A DNA stretch of 64,000 nt, taken from positions 1-64,000 of the forward strand of contig CAJBPB010000291.1 of NCBI GenBank assembly GCA_903957365.1. Direction: 5' to 3'. A program made the translations under genes and the position numbers. Shown here piece by piece: positions 55,362 to 64,000 of the stretch. Within the stretch, counting starts at the first letter, position 1; each line of letters begins with the position of its first letter. This DNA is from an uncultured Bacteroidota bacterium. Its GTDB lineage: Bacteria > Bacteroidota > Bacteroidia > Bacteroidales > F082. Below the pieces are notes generated by a model that saw nothing but the letters and a program-made list of their open reading frames with translations, was not told the origin of the DNA and ran no database searches.

Positions 55362-56810
55362 AATTTTAAAACGATGACACCAAATTTATCATTATTCAAG
55401 AGCAATCAATTAAGAGAATTCCTACGGATTGATTATTTAAAGAGTTTATGGAGTGTATTCCCATTTGAAGTTATTAATAATTATGATAAAAAAGATAGGA
55501 GAGACAGAGTTTATTCAACAGAAAACACAATTATGACGATGGTGTATTCTTCCACTCTGGCTGACAAAACCCTGGAGAATGCAGTAGATATCTTTAAGCA
55601 AATTCATGATAACCAGATTGATCTTGTTTTAAAAAACGCTAATGAGGCTATGGAACAAGAAAAGGCAAATGACTTAGAAGATTTAACAATAAGAAGAGGA
55701 CCAAAGAAAAAGTACAAATTAAAAGTTTCAAAGAGTAAAATCATTGAAATATCAGAAAATACTGCAGCATATTCAAAAGCAAGAAAACGTGTAAGTTTTG
55801 AATTATTGCAGAATGTTTTCTACAAAACCAGAGAAGATTCTAATCTAAATGTGTATTGGTATGGTATGGAAACATTTTTGACTGATGGAACATATGTTCA
55901 GATGCAAGATTCAAAGGAACTTAGGGAAATTTACGATGTGGTAAGTGTAAATGCAAATTATAAAGAAGCATATCCACAAGGATTATTGCAATCAATAATA
56001 CGACAAGGCAGTGGTATAATCCACGATTACGCATTAGCCAACCGGCATGTTTCGGAATTATCTCTTATTTATAAACTCATACATAGTATACCTGCCAAAG
56101 GATTATTATTAGCAGATGATTTATATAATTCATTCGCTGTGTTTGCTTTAGCAAGGAAGAATGATTTTGATATTATTGTTCCTGGAAAACGCTTAAGAAA
56201 TTATAAAGTAATAAGGCAAATTGCTGATGGAGATGAAATTGTAGAGTTAACAGGGAACGAATATCCCAAATGGTTGTCCAAAGAAGAAGTACTACCTGAA
56301 AAATTATTGCTAAGGCGATTATCATTTATGTCACTTGATGGAGCGGAAACAATGGTGATATACACAACCATATTAAATGAAAAAATCCTTAAATCAGAAA
56401 TAATATTAAAATATTTTACCCGATGGGATATAGAAATTACAATACGTGAAGTAAAAACAATAATGGAGATCAATGTATTAAGAGGAAAAACAGACGATAT
56501 AGTCAGAAAAGAGCTTGCCGCGGCATTAATAGCATATAACCTTATCCGCAAAATTATTGCGCAGTCCACAGAAGGGACTGCTTTTTCCCCCAAAAGGGAT
56601 ATCATTCAAGAGTTCTTTGAGAGTAATAAGGAACTTTATATTGACAGAAAAGGTAGAGTTTACAAACGATGGTCTTCAGGTAGATATGGAAAAATTGAAA
56701 AAGAAAATATTAAGGAAGATAATCCTCCAAAGACCAGGAAGACATTATCCTAGAGAAACAAAGAAAGGTGCTTATAAAAAATATAAATAATACCTATGTT
56801 AGTGCCATTA
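55313..56810 (+). mobile_element. IS4-type insertion sequence
   Basis: A 1498-bp element bounded by perfect 17-bp terminal inverted repeats beginning TAATGGCACTAACATAG (55313-55329, complement at 56794-56810). It is flanked by 10-bp direct duplications of target DNA and carries one transposase gene. The exact duplications and intact transposase show that insertion was recent and the element may be active. It splits the histidine kinase gene. Confidence 0.93.
55374..56753 (+). CDS. IS4-family DDE transposase
   Basis: A 459-residue transposase. The DDE residues are visible: Asp in FLTDGTYVQMQ, Asp in LLLADDLYNS, and Glu in the YREK-like block TRWDIEITIREVKTIMEIN. A Lys/Arg-rich N-terminal part (IRRGPKKKYKLKV) is likely DNA binding. 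The 10-bp target duplication agrees with IS4-group elements. The frame is complete between the inverted repeats. The subgroup is not fixed. Confidence 0.9.
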   Translation: MTPNLSLFKSNQLREFLRIDYLKSLWSVFPFEVINNYDKKDRRDRVYSTENTIMTMVYSSTLADKTLENAVDIFKQIHDNQIDLVLKNANEAMEQEKANDLEDLTIRRGPKKKYKLKVSKSKIIEISENTAAYSKARKRVSFELLQNVFYKTREDSNLNVYWYGMETFLTDGTYVQMQDSKELREIYDVVSVNANYKEAYPQGLLQSIIRQGSGIIHDYALANRHVSELSLIYKLIHSIPAKGLLLADDLYNSFAVFALARKNDFDIIVPGKRLRNYKVIRQIADGDEIVELTGNEYPKWLSKEEVLPEKLLLRRLSFMSLDGAETMVIYTTILNEKILKSEIILKYFTRWDIEITIREVKTIMEINVLRGKTDDIVRKELAAALIAYNLIRKIIAQSTEGTAFSPKRDIIQEFFESNKELYIDRKGRVYKRWSSGRYGKIEKENIKEDNPPKTRKTLS

Positions 56811-56820
56811 CGGAAGGAGG
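56811..56820. repeat. Target-site duplication, right copy
   Basis: CGGAAGGAGG immediately follows the right inverted repeat of the IS element. Confidence 0.9.
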
Positions 56821-57076
56821 TACAATTGTTTTGCGATTCTCGGACAACCAGACCGGGAGACAAATTATAGTTAAAGATTCCGGACTTGGCATGGACAAGG
56901 AAACCTGTGAAAAACTCTTTTCAGGATTTACACGAAATACTACCACCGGAACTTCTGGTGAAAAAGGCACGGGACTGGGACTGGGCATCGTAAAAAAAAT
57001 TCTTGATGCACACGGCTATGCAATAAGTGTTGAATCTACAATCGGTGCAGGAACTACATTTAGTGTCAGTCTATAA
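56821..57076 (+). pseudogene. Histidine kinase 3' fragment (G-box ATPase part)
   Basis: It encodes TIVLRFSDNQTG, the G1 box KDSGLGMDKE, the G2 region GEKGTGLGLGIVKKILDAHG and the terminal GAGTTFSVSL. This is the end of the HATPase domain of the interrupted kinase. An in-frame start lies within IS sequence (from 56768), so a fragment could be made, but it lacks the dimerisation and phosphoacceptor helices. The stop codon is the first TAA of repeat copy 2. Confidence 0.88.
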
Positions 57077-57172
57077 AGTCCGCTCTCATCGTTATGCTTG
57101 AGCCAAAAATGCTCATTTACGAAAAGTAAACTCCGCTTTTAGGCTCCTGCGCATGCCTCGACAGCGAACTTT
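57074..57172 (-). repeat. MITE-like repeat, copy 2 (inverted)
   Basis: A 99-bp element with TAAAGTCCGC / GCGAACTTT ends and the same inner hairpin (ATTTAC 57115-57120, GTAAAC 57126-57131). The core at 57086-57109 is the complement of the core of copy 1. It overlaps the kinase stop codon and ends ~95 bases before the GH3 stop. Confidence 0.7.
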
Positions 57173-57266
57173 CTATCTCTGACACAGAATTTATAGACAA
57201 AATATTTACAATCCGATTGGTGGATTGATTGAGCTGAAAAGATGGACCAAATTCAATCCGGTTCTT

Positions 57267-59591
57267 CTAGTAAACTTTCGTTTCATCCACCATAAAATCA
57301 GTCGATAGCGCACCTGTTTGCAGGGTAAAACTGCCTTTTTCGACGATCCATTGGTTTGTAGCATTGATGAATGCCAGTTGGCTTACAGGTATTTCAAAAC
57401 TAACACGCTTACTCTCACCAGGCTGTAACAGTATTTTTTCAAAAGCCCTTAATCTTTTCACCGGTGGCGTTATACTTGCGTAATGGTCCGAAATATAAAT
57501 CTGTACAACTTCCTTGCCTGAGACATTCGATTTATTTGCAATAGTGAGGCTGCACTGGATGTTTTCGTCTGTTTTATAGTTTGTTTTGTCAATACGCAGG
57601 TCACTGTATGTGAAATCGGAGTAACTCATTCCAAAGCCGAATTCATACTGTGGATTGAAAGTAGTTCCTTCAGGCGCCCCGGCAGTTTTAACTTCCTCAG
57701 TAGCCTTGTGATAATAGGGTTCAAGGCTGTTCGCAAACCGCGGATAGGTGTAAGGTAATTTGCCTGAAGGATTTTCGTCACCGTAAAGAACTTTTGCAAT
57801 GGCCAAACCTCCAAAATTACCCGGAAGGTAAGTGTGAACGATTGCTTTTGCTAATGGTTCTATCATGCTGATGATGCGGGGCCGGCCTTCGACAAGCACA
57901 AAAATGATGGGTTTGCCGCTTTTTTCAGCCAGTTTAACAAGATTCTGCTGGTTTTGTGAGATATTCAAATCGTTCAGATTTCCGGGTGTTTCGGTGTAGC
58001 TGTTTTCTCCGATACACATTACAATCACATCAGACTGTGTTGCCATTTTTGAAAAAACAGCGGGATCATCTGCAATTTCATTGCGGTAATCACCTGTTCC
58101 AAACCGAACCCCTTCGCAAAGTTTTACGTTTTCCGGATCGGTTGCATTGGTTTGCATCGCTTCATAAATAGTCTGGAATTCAGTCGTATATTCCTCTGAA
58201 ATATCACCTTGCCATGAATAACTCCAGCCACCATTCATCGGACGTATTTTATTTGCAGCAGGACCAGCCACCAGTATGCGGCTTTTTCTGGAAAGAGGTA
58301 AAATACTTTGTTCGTTTTTTAAAAGTGTAATCGACTCAATGGTAGTATTCAATGCTGACTCTGCGAATTTCTCAGAACCAAAATCGGGATAGTCTTTGCA
58401 ATATGTCATGGGTGTTTCAAATAATCCCAGTTGTATTTTAACACGCAAAATCCTGGAAACAGCATCATCAATTCTTGATATCGCTACTTTACCTTCTTTT
58501 ACCAGTTCAACCAGATAATCAGCAAAGTCGAAGTTATTGGGAACCATCGACATATCTATACCGGCATTAATGGCCATGGCTACCGCGTCTTTATGATTTT
58601 CAGCCACATGGTGACGCAGATATAAAAATTCAATATCCTGCCAGTCGGAAACAGCGAACCCTTCGAATTTGAGTTCGGTTTTTAATAAACCGGTAAGCAG
58701 CATTTTATCAGCATGAACAGGCGTTCCGTTGATTTCACCTGAATTTACCATCAGGCTGTGTGCTCCGGCACTGACGCCGGCAGCAAAAGAAGGAACATGG
58801 TATTCGCGGAGCATATTTTCGGGAATCCATGCCGGGGTGCGGTCTTTTCCACTCAATGGCTGCGAATATCCCAGAAAATGCTTCAGGCAGGCAGCAACAT
58901 GATTTTTGTCAAGCATTTGATTTCCTGTACCTTCATAACCTTTGATAAGCTGGGTTCCCATTTTAGAAACAAGAAATGGGTCTTCGCCAAACGTTTCCCA
59001 TTGACGTGGCCAGCGCGGGTCGAGGCCAAGATCAAGTACAGGGGAAAAGGTCCAGGGCACACCGCTCGCCCTCGTTTCGTATGCCGTGATTTCTCCGGCA
59101 GTCTTTAGCAATTCAGGGTTCCAGGTTGCAGCCATGCCTATTTGTTGCGGAAAAAGCGTTGCACCTGCCACATAAGATGCTCCATGTATCATATCCAGAC
59201 CATAAAGCATGGGAATTTTCAACCGGGAATGTTTCAGGGCATATTCCTGAATCAATCCAACAATACGATTCCATTCCTCCGGCGTTCGTGCGCGGTTATT
59301 GGGCGTGTTTAACACCGACCCGATCTGGTATTTATTAAATGCCTTATAAAGCATTGCAGTGTCAATCTCAACAGGTGTATCGCCGCTTTTTGTGTTTTGA
59401 CCCTTTACAAGAACGTCCAGCGTAACCTGTGTCATTTGGCCAACTTTTTCTTCCAGCGTCATGGCCGAAACCAATCTGGCAACTTGTAAGGCAACTCTGT
59501 TTTCGCTTTCTGATACAACTGTTTTGGGCGAAGGTGCCGAGCAGCCAGTCACCAGTGAAATGACAAGTAAAAGACCAATTATTGTTTTCAT
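57267..59591 (-). CDS. bglX: GH3 beta-glucosidase lipoprotein
   Basis: A 774-residue exported hydrolase that releases glucose from beta-glucan oligomers. The lipobox LVTGC is at the end of the signal. The GH3 N-domain has MTLEEKVGQM, IPMLYGLDMIHGA and the nucleophile Asp in GFAVSDWQDIEF. The C-domain has GPAANKI and IVMCIGENSYTETPGNLNDL, and a fibronectin-III-like end (GKEVVQIYISDHYASITPPVKRLRAFEKILLQPGES) is present. The length is normal for BglX-type enzymes. It is the distal gene of the SusC-SusD-GH16-GH3 locus. Confidence 0.93.
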   Translation of the reverse strand: MKTIIGLLLVISLVTGCSAPSPKTVVSESENRVALQVARLVSAMTLEEKVGQMTQVTLDVLVKGQNTKSGDTPVEIDTAMLYKAFNKYQIGSVLNTPNNRARTPEEWNRIVGLIQEYALKHSRLKIPMLYGLDMIHGASYVAGATLFPQQIGMAATWNPELLKTAGEITAYETRASGVPWTFSPVLDLGLDPRWPRQWETFGEDPFLVSKMGTQLIKGYEGTGNQMLDKNHVAACLKHFLGYSQPLSGKDRTPAWIPENMLREYHVPSFAAGVSAGAHSLMVNSGEINGTPVHADKMLLTGLLKTELKFEGFAVSDWQDIEFLYLRHHVAENHKDAVAMAINAGIDMSMVPNNFDFADYLVELVKEGKVAISRIDDAVSRILRVKIQLGLFETPMTYCKDYPDFGSEKFAESALNTTIESITLLKNEQSILPLSRKSRILVAGPAANKIRPMNGGWSYSWQGDISEEYTTEFQTIYEAMQTNATDPENVKLCEGVRFGTGDYRNEIADDPAVFSKMATQSDVIVMCIGENSYTETPGNLNDLNISQNQQNLVKLAEKSGKPIIFVLVEGRPRIISMIEPLAKAIVHTYLPGNFGGLAIAKVLYGDENPSGKLPYTYPRFANSLEPYYHKATEEVKTAGAPEGTTFNPQYEFGFGMSYSDFTYSDLRIDKTNYKTDENIQCSLTIANKSNVSGKEVVQIYISDHYASITPPVKRLRAFEKILLQPGESKRVSFEIPVSQLAFINATNQWIVEKGSFTLQTGALSTDFMVDETKVY

Positions 59592-59738
59592 CTTTAGATA
59601 TATTTACAATTTTCAGGAACAATATTAGCGGTACACAAATAAAAATATTTATGCAACATATTGACAATAAAATAATTAACGAATTAGCGTTGGTTCTGGT
59701 TAAATATAGATTTTAACCCTTAAATCAGTGAGCTAAGT

Positions 59739-60926
59739 TTATTGAAAAACCCTTACATAATCAACAAACATGGTTTGAGGAAATGTAGTTGATGCATCGG
59801 GATAACCGGGCCAGTTGCCTCCGACAGCCACATTCATGATAAAAAACTGTGGAAGTTTAAAGGCGGCAAACTCAATACTTGTTGAGGTAACTTCATAAAA
59901 CTTTTTATAATCGACATACCATGTTATGGCATCTTCAGTCCAGATAATACTGAAAACATGGTAAAGGTCGTGGTAACTCTGGCCATTGGGTAATGTATAG
60001 TTTCCCCCCTTATATTGGTGTCCGTTCTGATCGTAGTGAGCGGTTCCGTAAGTCTTTCTCAGATCATGACCGAGGTATTCCATGATATCAATTTCGCCGC
60101 ATTTAGGCCAGCCAACGGAACTGATGTTACTGCCAAGCATCCATAACGCAGGCCAGATTCCTTGTCCGTAGGGCATTTTGGCACGAATATCAATTCTGCC
60201 ATAGGTAAATTCCTGTTTTCCTTGTGAAACCATGCGCGCTGACCTGTAGTTTTCAGGGAAGGGTTCGGTTGCTTTGATGTTAAGCTTACCATCCAGAACG
60301 AAGGAATTCTCAGAGGTATTGGTGTAAGTCTGAAGTTCATTGTTTCCCCAGCCACCGGCTCCTAAGTTATAATTCCAATTGTCAGTATTGATGGTTGTTC
60401 CGTCAAATTCATCGTTCCACACAAGGGTCATTCCAGGGTACGAAATGGGTGTAATCGGGCCGTCTTCAGCCACTTCAATTTCATATTCATCATCATTCTT
60501 AATAGTTATGAATGCTTTGCTCACTCCAAGAGTGGCATTGGTTACATCACTGATGGTGATGGTAAAAGTTTCGTCCAGTTCCAGATCATCGTCCCCGATA
60601 AGAACCACACTGAATGTTTTATAAAGTTCTCCGGGAGCAAAGACGAGTACTGAGCCATTTTCTGCGGTAAAATCCTCACCACCAAAAGCTGTTCCGTCTG
60701 AAGTTGACCATTTGAAACTTACTTCAACCGTTGATTTTGCCGATAGGTTTACCGAAACGGTAGCTTTCGCATTTGTTCCATCACCTTCATTAAGGATCGC
60801 AGTTCCTGATATCGATATTTTTGGAACAACAACCTCAGGTGGTGTCTCTGTTTTGCTACAGGCAGAATGCATTGTTAGCTGGAATAAAATAAGGATGGCG
60901 ATGACAGACCTGAATTTTAATTGCAT
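59739..60926 (-). CDS. GH16 endo-beta-glucanase (laminarinase-like) with Calx-beta domain
   Basis: A 395-residue lipoprotein (signal to SAC at ~21-23). Residues 35-148 are a Calx-beta domain (EGDGTNAKATVSVNL, FTITISD). The C-terminal ~230 residues are GH16, with the catalytic motif EIDIMEY (Glu278, Asp280, Glu283) and typical WNDEFDG, GIWPALWML and FFIMNVAVGGNWPGYP. The beta-bulge form of the motif (ExDxxE) is that of laminarinases, agarases and related enzymes. Given the neighbouring GH3, beta-1,3-glucan is the most likely target. Confidence 0.9.
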   Translation of the reverse strand: MQLKFRSVIAILILFQLTMHSACSKTETPPEVVVPKISISGTAILNEGDGTNAKATVSVNLSAKSTVEVSFKWSTSDGTAFGGEDFTAENGSVLVFAPGELYKTFSVVLIGDDDLELDETFTITISDVTNATLGVSKAFITIKNDDEYEIEVAEDGPITPISYPGMTLVWNDEFDGTTINTDNWNYNLGAGGWGNNELQTYTNTSENSFVLDGKLNIKATEPFPENYRSARMVSQGKQEFTYGRIDIRAKMPYGQGIWPALWMLGSNISSVGWPKCGEIDIMEYLGHDLRKTYGTAHYDQNGHQYKGGNYTLPNGQSYHDLYHVFSIIWTEDAITWYVDYKKFYEVTSTSIEFAAFKLPQFFIMNVAVGGNWPGYPDASTTFPQTMFVDYVRVFQ

Positions 60927-61000
60927 TTTTTAAAATTTATGAGGGATTTTTTGATGGTATTTTTGATTCAGTTTCATTTCTTCAGCGGAAGTTTTAAGTA

Positions 61001-61028
61001 AAACCGACCGTCAGCTGACGGTCGGTTT
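61001..61028 (-). terminator. Terminator downstream of the SusD gene
   Basis: A perfect 28-bp palindrome (centre AGCT) lies 35 bases after the SusD stop, followed by TTTT on the minus strand. It separates susD from the GH16 gene, so some read-through or a second promoter is needed for the enzymes. Confidence 0.75.
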
Positions 61029-61063
61029 CTTTCACTCACCAAATCAAATAAAACGTATGAAAA

Positions 61064-62524
61064 TCAATAATTAGGATTCTGTACCAGTTTTGTATTGTTA
61101 AGTTCTTCGAGAGGAATAGGAAGAATTTCGTGTGTACCAGCAACAAAACCTTTGAAAGCGAGGGCCTGGGCTGCTTTACCAGTACGAACAAGATCGAAGA
61201 AACGGTGTCCTTCGGTAGCCAGTTCCAGACGGCGTTCTTTGTAAATATTATCGAGTGTGGCAGGTACTGAAGGTAAACCAACACGTGCACGAACTGCATC
61301 AAGCCATTGCTGGGCGCGACCGGCATCACCGGCACGGACAAGCGCTTCAGCTTCCATCAGATAGGTGTCGGCCAGACGAATCTCGATATAGTTGTAAGGC
61401 CACATCAATACAGGCTCGCCATTGCCTGATGATTTAAATTCTTCCATTGGCGCCCATTTTTGAATGAAGTAACCTGTATTCTGGTAGCCTTTTTCATAAC
61501 TGGCAACACCAGCTACATCTAAACTATCAATGTTCGCGATGGTAGCTTTGTATCTTGGATCAGGTTTGAGCAGGTTCACAAGGTCCAGTGTAACCGGATT
61601 GAATCCCCAGCCGGCACTGTAAGTTGGGCCAACATAAGCACGCGGGCCGCACATTTGTGTGAAAATCATCCCTTCTCCGGCTGGTGGCCATGGTCCCCAA
61701 TAGCCTACTGCTGCTGAAGTATGGGTGATTTCAAAAATAGATTCAGCGTTGAACTTATTGTCAGGACGGAAAATATCACCAAAGCTTGGGAGCAATTGAT
61801 AGTTAGATGAAGTGTTCACCTGCTCAAATAAATCAGCGGCTTCCATCATACGGCTTTCATTGTTCTGGAAAAGAATTACTTTTCCAAGCAAGGCAACGGC
61901 TGCCATTCTGGTAACACGACCATTTTCTCCGGAAGGAACCACTTCAGGAAGATCAGGAATGGCTTCATTCAGGTCTTTTTCAATTTGTGCGTATACATCT
62001 TCAGGTTTTGCCTGTGTTACATTGAAAAAGTCAGCCGGAGCCAGCAAGGAAGTGAAAAGTGGAACATTCTTGAAAAGACGAACCAGATCAAAATAGTAAT
62101 AAGCACGCAGGAACTTTGTTTCAGCAAAGAAACGGGCTTTCAAAGCGGCATCCATCGGAATGGCATCAAGCTTCGACAACAAGGTGTTTGTACGGTTGAT
62201 TCCGATAAAGTTACGTCCCCAGAAATCAGCCTGCGGGCCAACGGCCGGCTCAAGTGTGTATGAATTCCAGGCTTCCCAGGTTGCTCGGTCAGCATAAGCA
62301 CCACCGCCTGCATAGCAGTCGTCGGATGCTGTGTTTAACAAACCTATCTTACTTGCATAGTCTTTTACCACTTCAGCGCCCAATGGGTCGTAACACGAAA
62401 CAAGACCAGTAAATGCTTCAGCCGCATTTAGGTAATAGTTAGCTTCAAGCCAGTCTTTGTTACAGGAGATCAGGATGGTTGACCCTAAAATCACTGCTCC
62501 GATATATAAAATATTCTTTTTCAT
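61064..62524 (-). CDS. susD: SusD/RagB-family outer-membrane glycan-binding lipoprotein
   Basis: A 486-residue surface lipoprotein that captures glycans for the SusC transporter. The lipobox is ISCNKDWLE, and the family helical TPR scaffold is seen, e.g. ETKFLRAYYYFDLVRLFKNVPL, AVALLGKVILFQ and the C-terminal YIEIRLADTYLMEAEALVRAG block, then ERRLELATEGHRFFDLVRTGK. The length is normal. It follows susC with a 20-base gap. Ligand type is inferred from the GH16/GH3 partners. Confidence 0.94.
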   Translation of the reverse strand: MKKNILYIGAVILGSTILISCNKDWLEANYYLNAAEAFTGLVSCYDPLGAEVVKDYASKIGLLNTASDDCYAGGGAYADRATWEAWNSYTLEPAVGPQADFWGRNFIGINRTNTLLSKLDAIPMDAALKARFFAETKFLRAYYYFDLVRLFKNVPLFTSLLAPADFFNVTQAKPEDVYAQIEKDLNEAIPDLPEVVPSGENGRVTRMAAVALLGKVILFQNNESRMMEAADLFEQVNTSSNYQLLPSFGDIFRPDNKFNAESIFEITHTSAAVGYWGPWPPAGEGMIFTQMCGPRAYVGPTYSAGWGFNPVTLDLVNLLKPDPRYKATIANIDSLDVAGVASYEKGYQNTGYFIQKWAPMEEFKSSGNGEPVLMWPYNYIEIRLADTYLMEAEALVRAGDAGRAQQWLDAVRARVGLPSVPATLDNIYKERRLELATEGHRFFDLVRTGKAAQALAFKGFVAGTHEILPIPLEELNNTKLVQNPNY

Positions 62525-62544
62525 GATCTTATGATTTTAAGTTT

Positions 62545-64000
62545 TTAAATAGTTACATTAATTCCAGCCATAAATGAACGGGCTTGCGGGTAAACACCAC
62601 GGTCGATACCAAAACTACCACCACCAATTTCAGGATCATAACCTTTGTATTTGGTGAAGGTTGCAAGGTTGTTCGAACTTACATAGAAACGTAGGTTTTG
62701 CAAACCTATTTTGTTTATGAGTGATTTTGGAAGTGTGTAGCCAATCTGCAAAGTCTTGATTCTGAAATAGGCTCCGCTGGTCAACTGAAAAGAGGAAGGA
62801 TTGCTGAAGTTTTTATTTGGGTCACCGTTGACAATACGTGGAAAGGTTTCAGAATGATTGGTTTCTGTCCAGCGATCCATTGCTTCTGTAGACCAGTTGG
62901 CTGCCTGAATATCCAAACGGTGTAATCCGTTGTATATTTCGTTACCTGCAACACCTTGTCCGAAAACAAGCAAATCAAAGTTTTTATAACTGCCTGAAGC
63001 AGTAAAACCATAAGTCCAGGTTGGAGTAGGGTCGCCAATGAAAGTACGGTCGTCAGCAGTAATTTTACCATCACCATCTAAGTCCGCATAACGGAAATCA
63101 CCAGGTTTGGCATTGGGTTGAATCATATTGCCTTCAGCATCTTTGTGGTGTTGCACTTCGGCAATGGATTGGAAAATATCCAGTATTTCAAATCCATAAA
63201 ATGCACCAATCGGATGACCAACAGTCATACGGCTGAGCTCATACGCACTTGACTGGAAGCTGGCACCGGTTCTGAATTCTACTGTTCCAAGATCAGTAAT
63301 TTCATTTTTCAGATAAGAAACATTACCCTTGATATCGAATATTACATCACCCAATTGTTTGTGGTAACCCAATTCCAGTTCAACGCCCTTGTTCGTCATG
63401 GAGGCAACGTTACCGGTTGGAGAACCGTTTGCGCCGACATATCCTGGTAAAATAATAGGTTGAAGCATTCCTGTGGTATTTTTACTGTAAAGGTCAAATA
63501 CAACACGGAAATCCTCAAACATTGTAGCTTCAAATCCTATGTTAGCCTGACTTGTTTCTTCCCATTTTAAATCAGGATTCGATGGAGCGTTCGGGCTGTA
63601 ACCGATAATAAGGCCATCATATCCAAAAGTATAATCGCGACCACCACCGACAGTTGAAAGATACTGGAAATCACCAATGTTATCGTTACCGGTAACACCA
63701 TAAGAACCACGGATTTTTACGAAACTGACCACATCATTCACAGGCCAGAAACTCTCTCTTGAAAGTACCCAACCCACAGAGGCTGAAGGGAAATAACCAT
63801 ATTTGTTATTCCCACCAAACCTTGATGAACCGTCGCGACGTATAATACCGGTAAACATATATTTTTCGCTGTAATTGTATGTGATTCTTCCAAAGATAGA
63901 ACTTACTTTATGGTCAGCATTTTCGTAACCGCCACCAATTTTAGCGCTGTCCGGAATTTTATAATTCATCGAAGCGTCATAAAAATTATTAACCGGAAGA
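62545..64000 (-). CDS. susC: SusC/RagA-family TonB-dependent transporter (5' end outside window)
   Basis: The C-terminal ~485 residues of an outer-membrane SusC barrel; the frame is open to the window end, with LPVNNFYDA preceding the first in-window Met, so this is a partial gene. Beta-barrel strand repeats are clear (YMFTGIIRRDGSSRFGGNNKYGYFPSASVGWVLS, FLKIRGSYG-like VKIRGSYGVTGN), as is the family end, LRFYVSSNNLATFTKYKGYDPEIGG ... FMAGINVTI. It imports oligosaccharides with TonB energy, in a pair with SusD. Confidence 0.94.
   Translation of the reverse strand, partial: LPVNNFYDASMNYKIPDSAKIGGGYENADHKVSSIFGRITYNYSEKYMFTGIIRRDGSSRFGGNNKYGYFPSASVGWVLSRESFWPVNDVVSFVKIRGSYGVTGNDNIGDFQYLSTVGGGRDYTFGYDGLIIGYSPNAPSNPDLKWEETSQANIGFEATMFEDFRVVFDLYSKNTTGMLQPIILPGYVGANGSPTGNVASMTNKGVELELGYHKQLGDVIFDIKGNVSYLKNEITDLGTVEFRTGASFQSSAYELSRMTVGHPIGAFYGFEILDIFQSIAEVQHHKDAEGNMIQPNAKPGDFRYADLDGDGKITADDRTFIGDPTPTWTYGFTASGSYKNFDLLVFGQGVAGNEIYNGLHRLDIQAANWSTEAMDRWTETNHSETFPRIVNGDPNKNFSNPSSFQLTSGAYFRIKTLQIGYTLPKSLINKIGLQNLRFYVSSNNLATFTKYKGYDPEIGGGSFGIDRGVYPQARSFMAGINVTI

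Noticed and set aside
61001-61028. 28-bp perfect palindrome as a recombination or regulator site
   Set aside because: Its position just past the SusD stop and the T-run after it fit a terminator better.

Overview
The window comes from a member of the Bacteroidota, most likely an anaerobic Bacteroidales/Marinilabiliales-type marine or sediment organism. The evidence is a SusC/SusD pair, two secreted proteins with type IX secretion (T9SS) C-terminal domains, DUF4175 and DUF4292 proteins, and repeated promoter -7 boxes of the Bacteroidota form TAnnTTTG. Hydrogen metabolism by [FeFe]-hydrogenase points to fermentation or anaerobiosis.

Layout. 1-1110: a small hypothetical gene and a DUF6364/PIN toxin-antitoxin pair. 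1252-12006 (mostly minus strand): a deoxyhypusine-synthase-like enzyme, a LamG/T9SS protein, the sulfate activation genes cysN/C and cysD with cysQ, tRNA-Cys, a CWC protein, folB, gltX and an M1 aminopeptidase. 12125-33531 (mostly plus strand): a housekeeping block with DUF4175, an RsbW-like remnant, ybeY, mnmG flanked by two parS-like sites, a methyltransferase, an NtrY-like kinase, an AI-2E-type permease, an AsmA-like protein, a flippase, dut, a nucleotidyltransferase, a TPR lipoprotein, a DUF4292 lipoprotein and an EnvC-like protein. A T9SS subtilase (33575-35866) lies on the minus strand.

36049-50956 is a complete [FeFe]-hydrogenase locus: two response regulators, hydC-hydB-hydA (electron-bifurcating type), a sensor kinase that contains a hydrogenase-like H-domain, a receiver, a REC-histidine kinase, then the maturases hydG, hydF and hydE. 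hydE is split by a group II intron (48786-50638) in the sense orientation. Exact excision would restore the HydE frame, so hydrogenase maturation should depend on RNA splicing.

51232-57076 is a four-gene signalling module: a coiled-coil protein, a membrane protein with a longin/roadblock-like N-terminus and OmpA-like C-terminus, a Rab/Ras-like small GTPase, and a histidine kinase. The kinase is broken by a 1498-bp IS4-type element with 10-bp target duplications. The module lies between two related ~100-120-bp repeats in inverted orientation. This is the best candidate here for a poorly described system.

57267-64000 (minus strand) is a beta-glucan (laminarin-type) utilisation locus: SusC (cut by the window end), SusD, a GH16 with a Calx-beta domain, and a GH3 beta-glucosidase. 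Short-period tandem repeats (7 and 10 bp) recur in the spacers around several operons.
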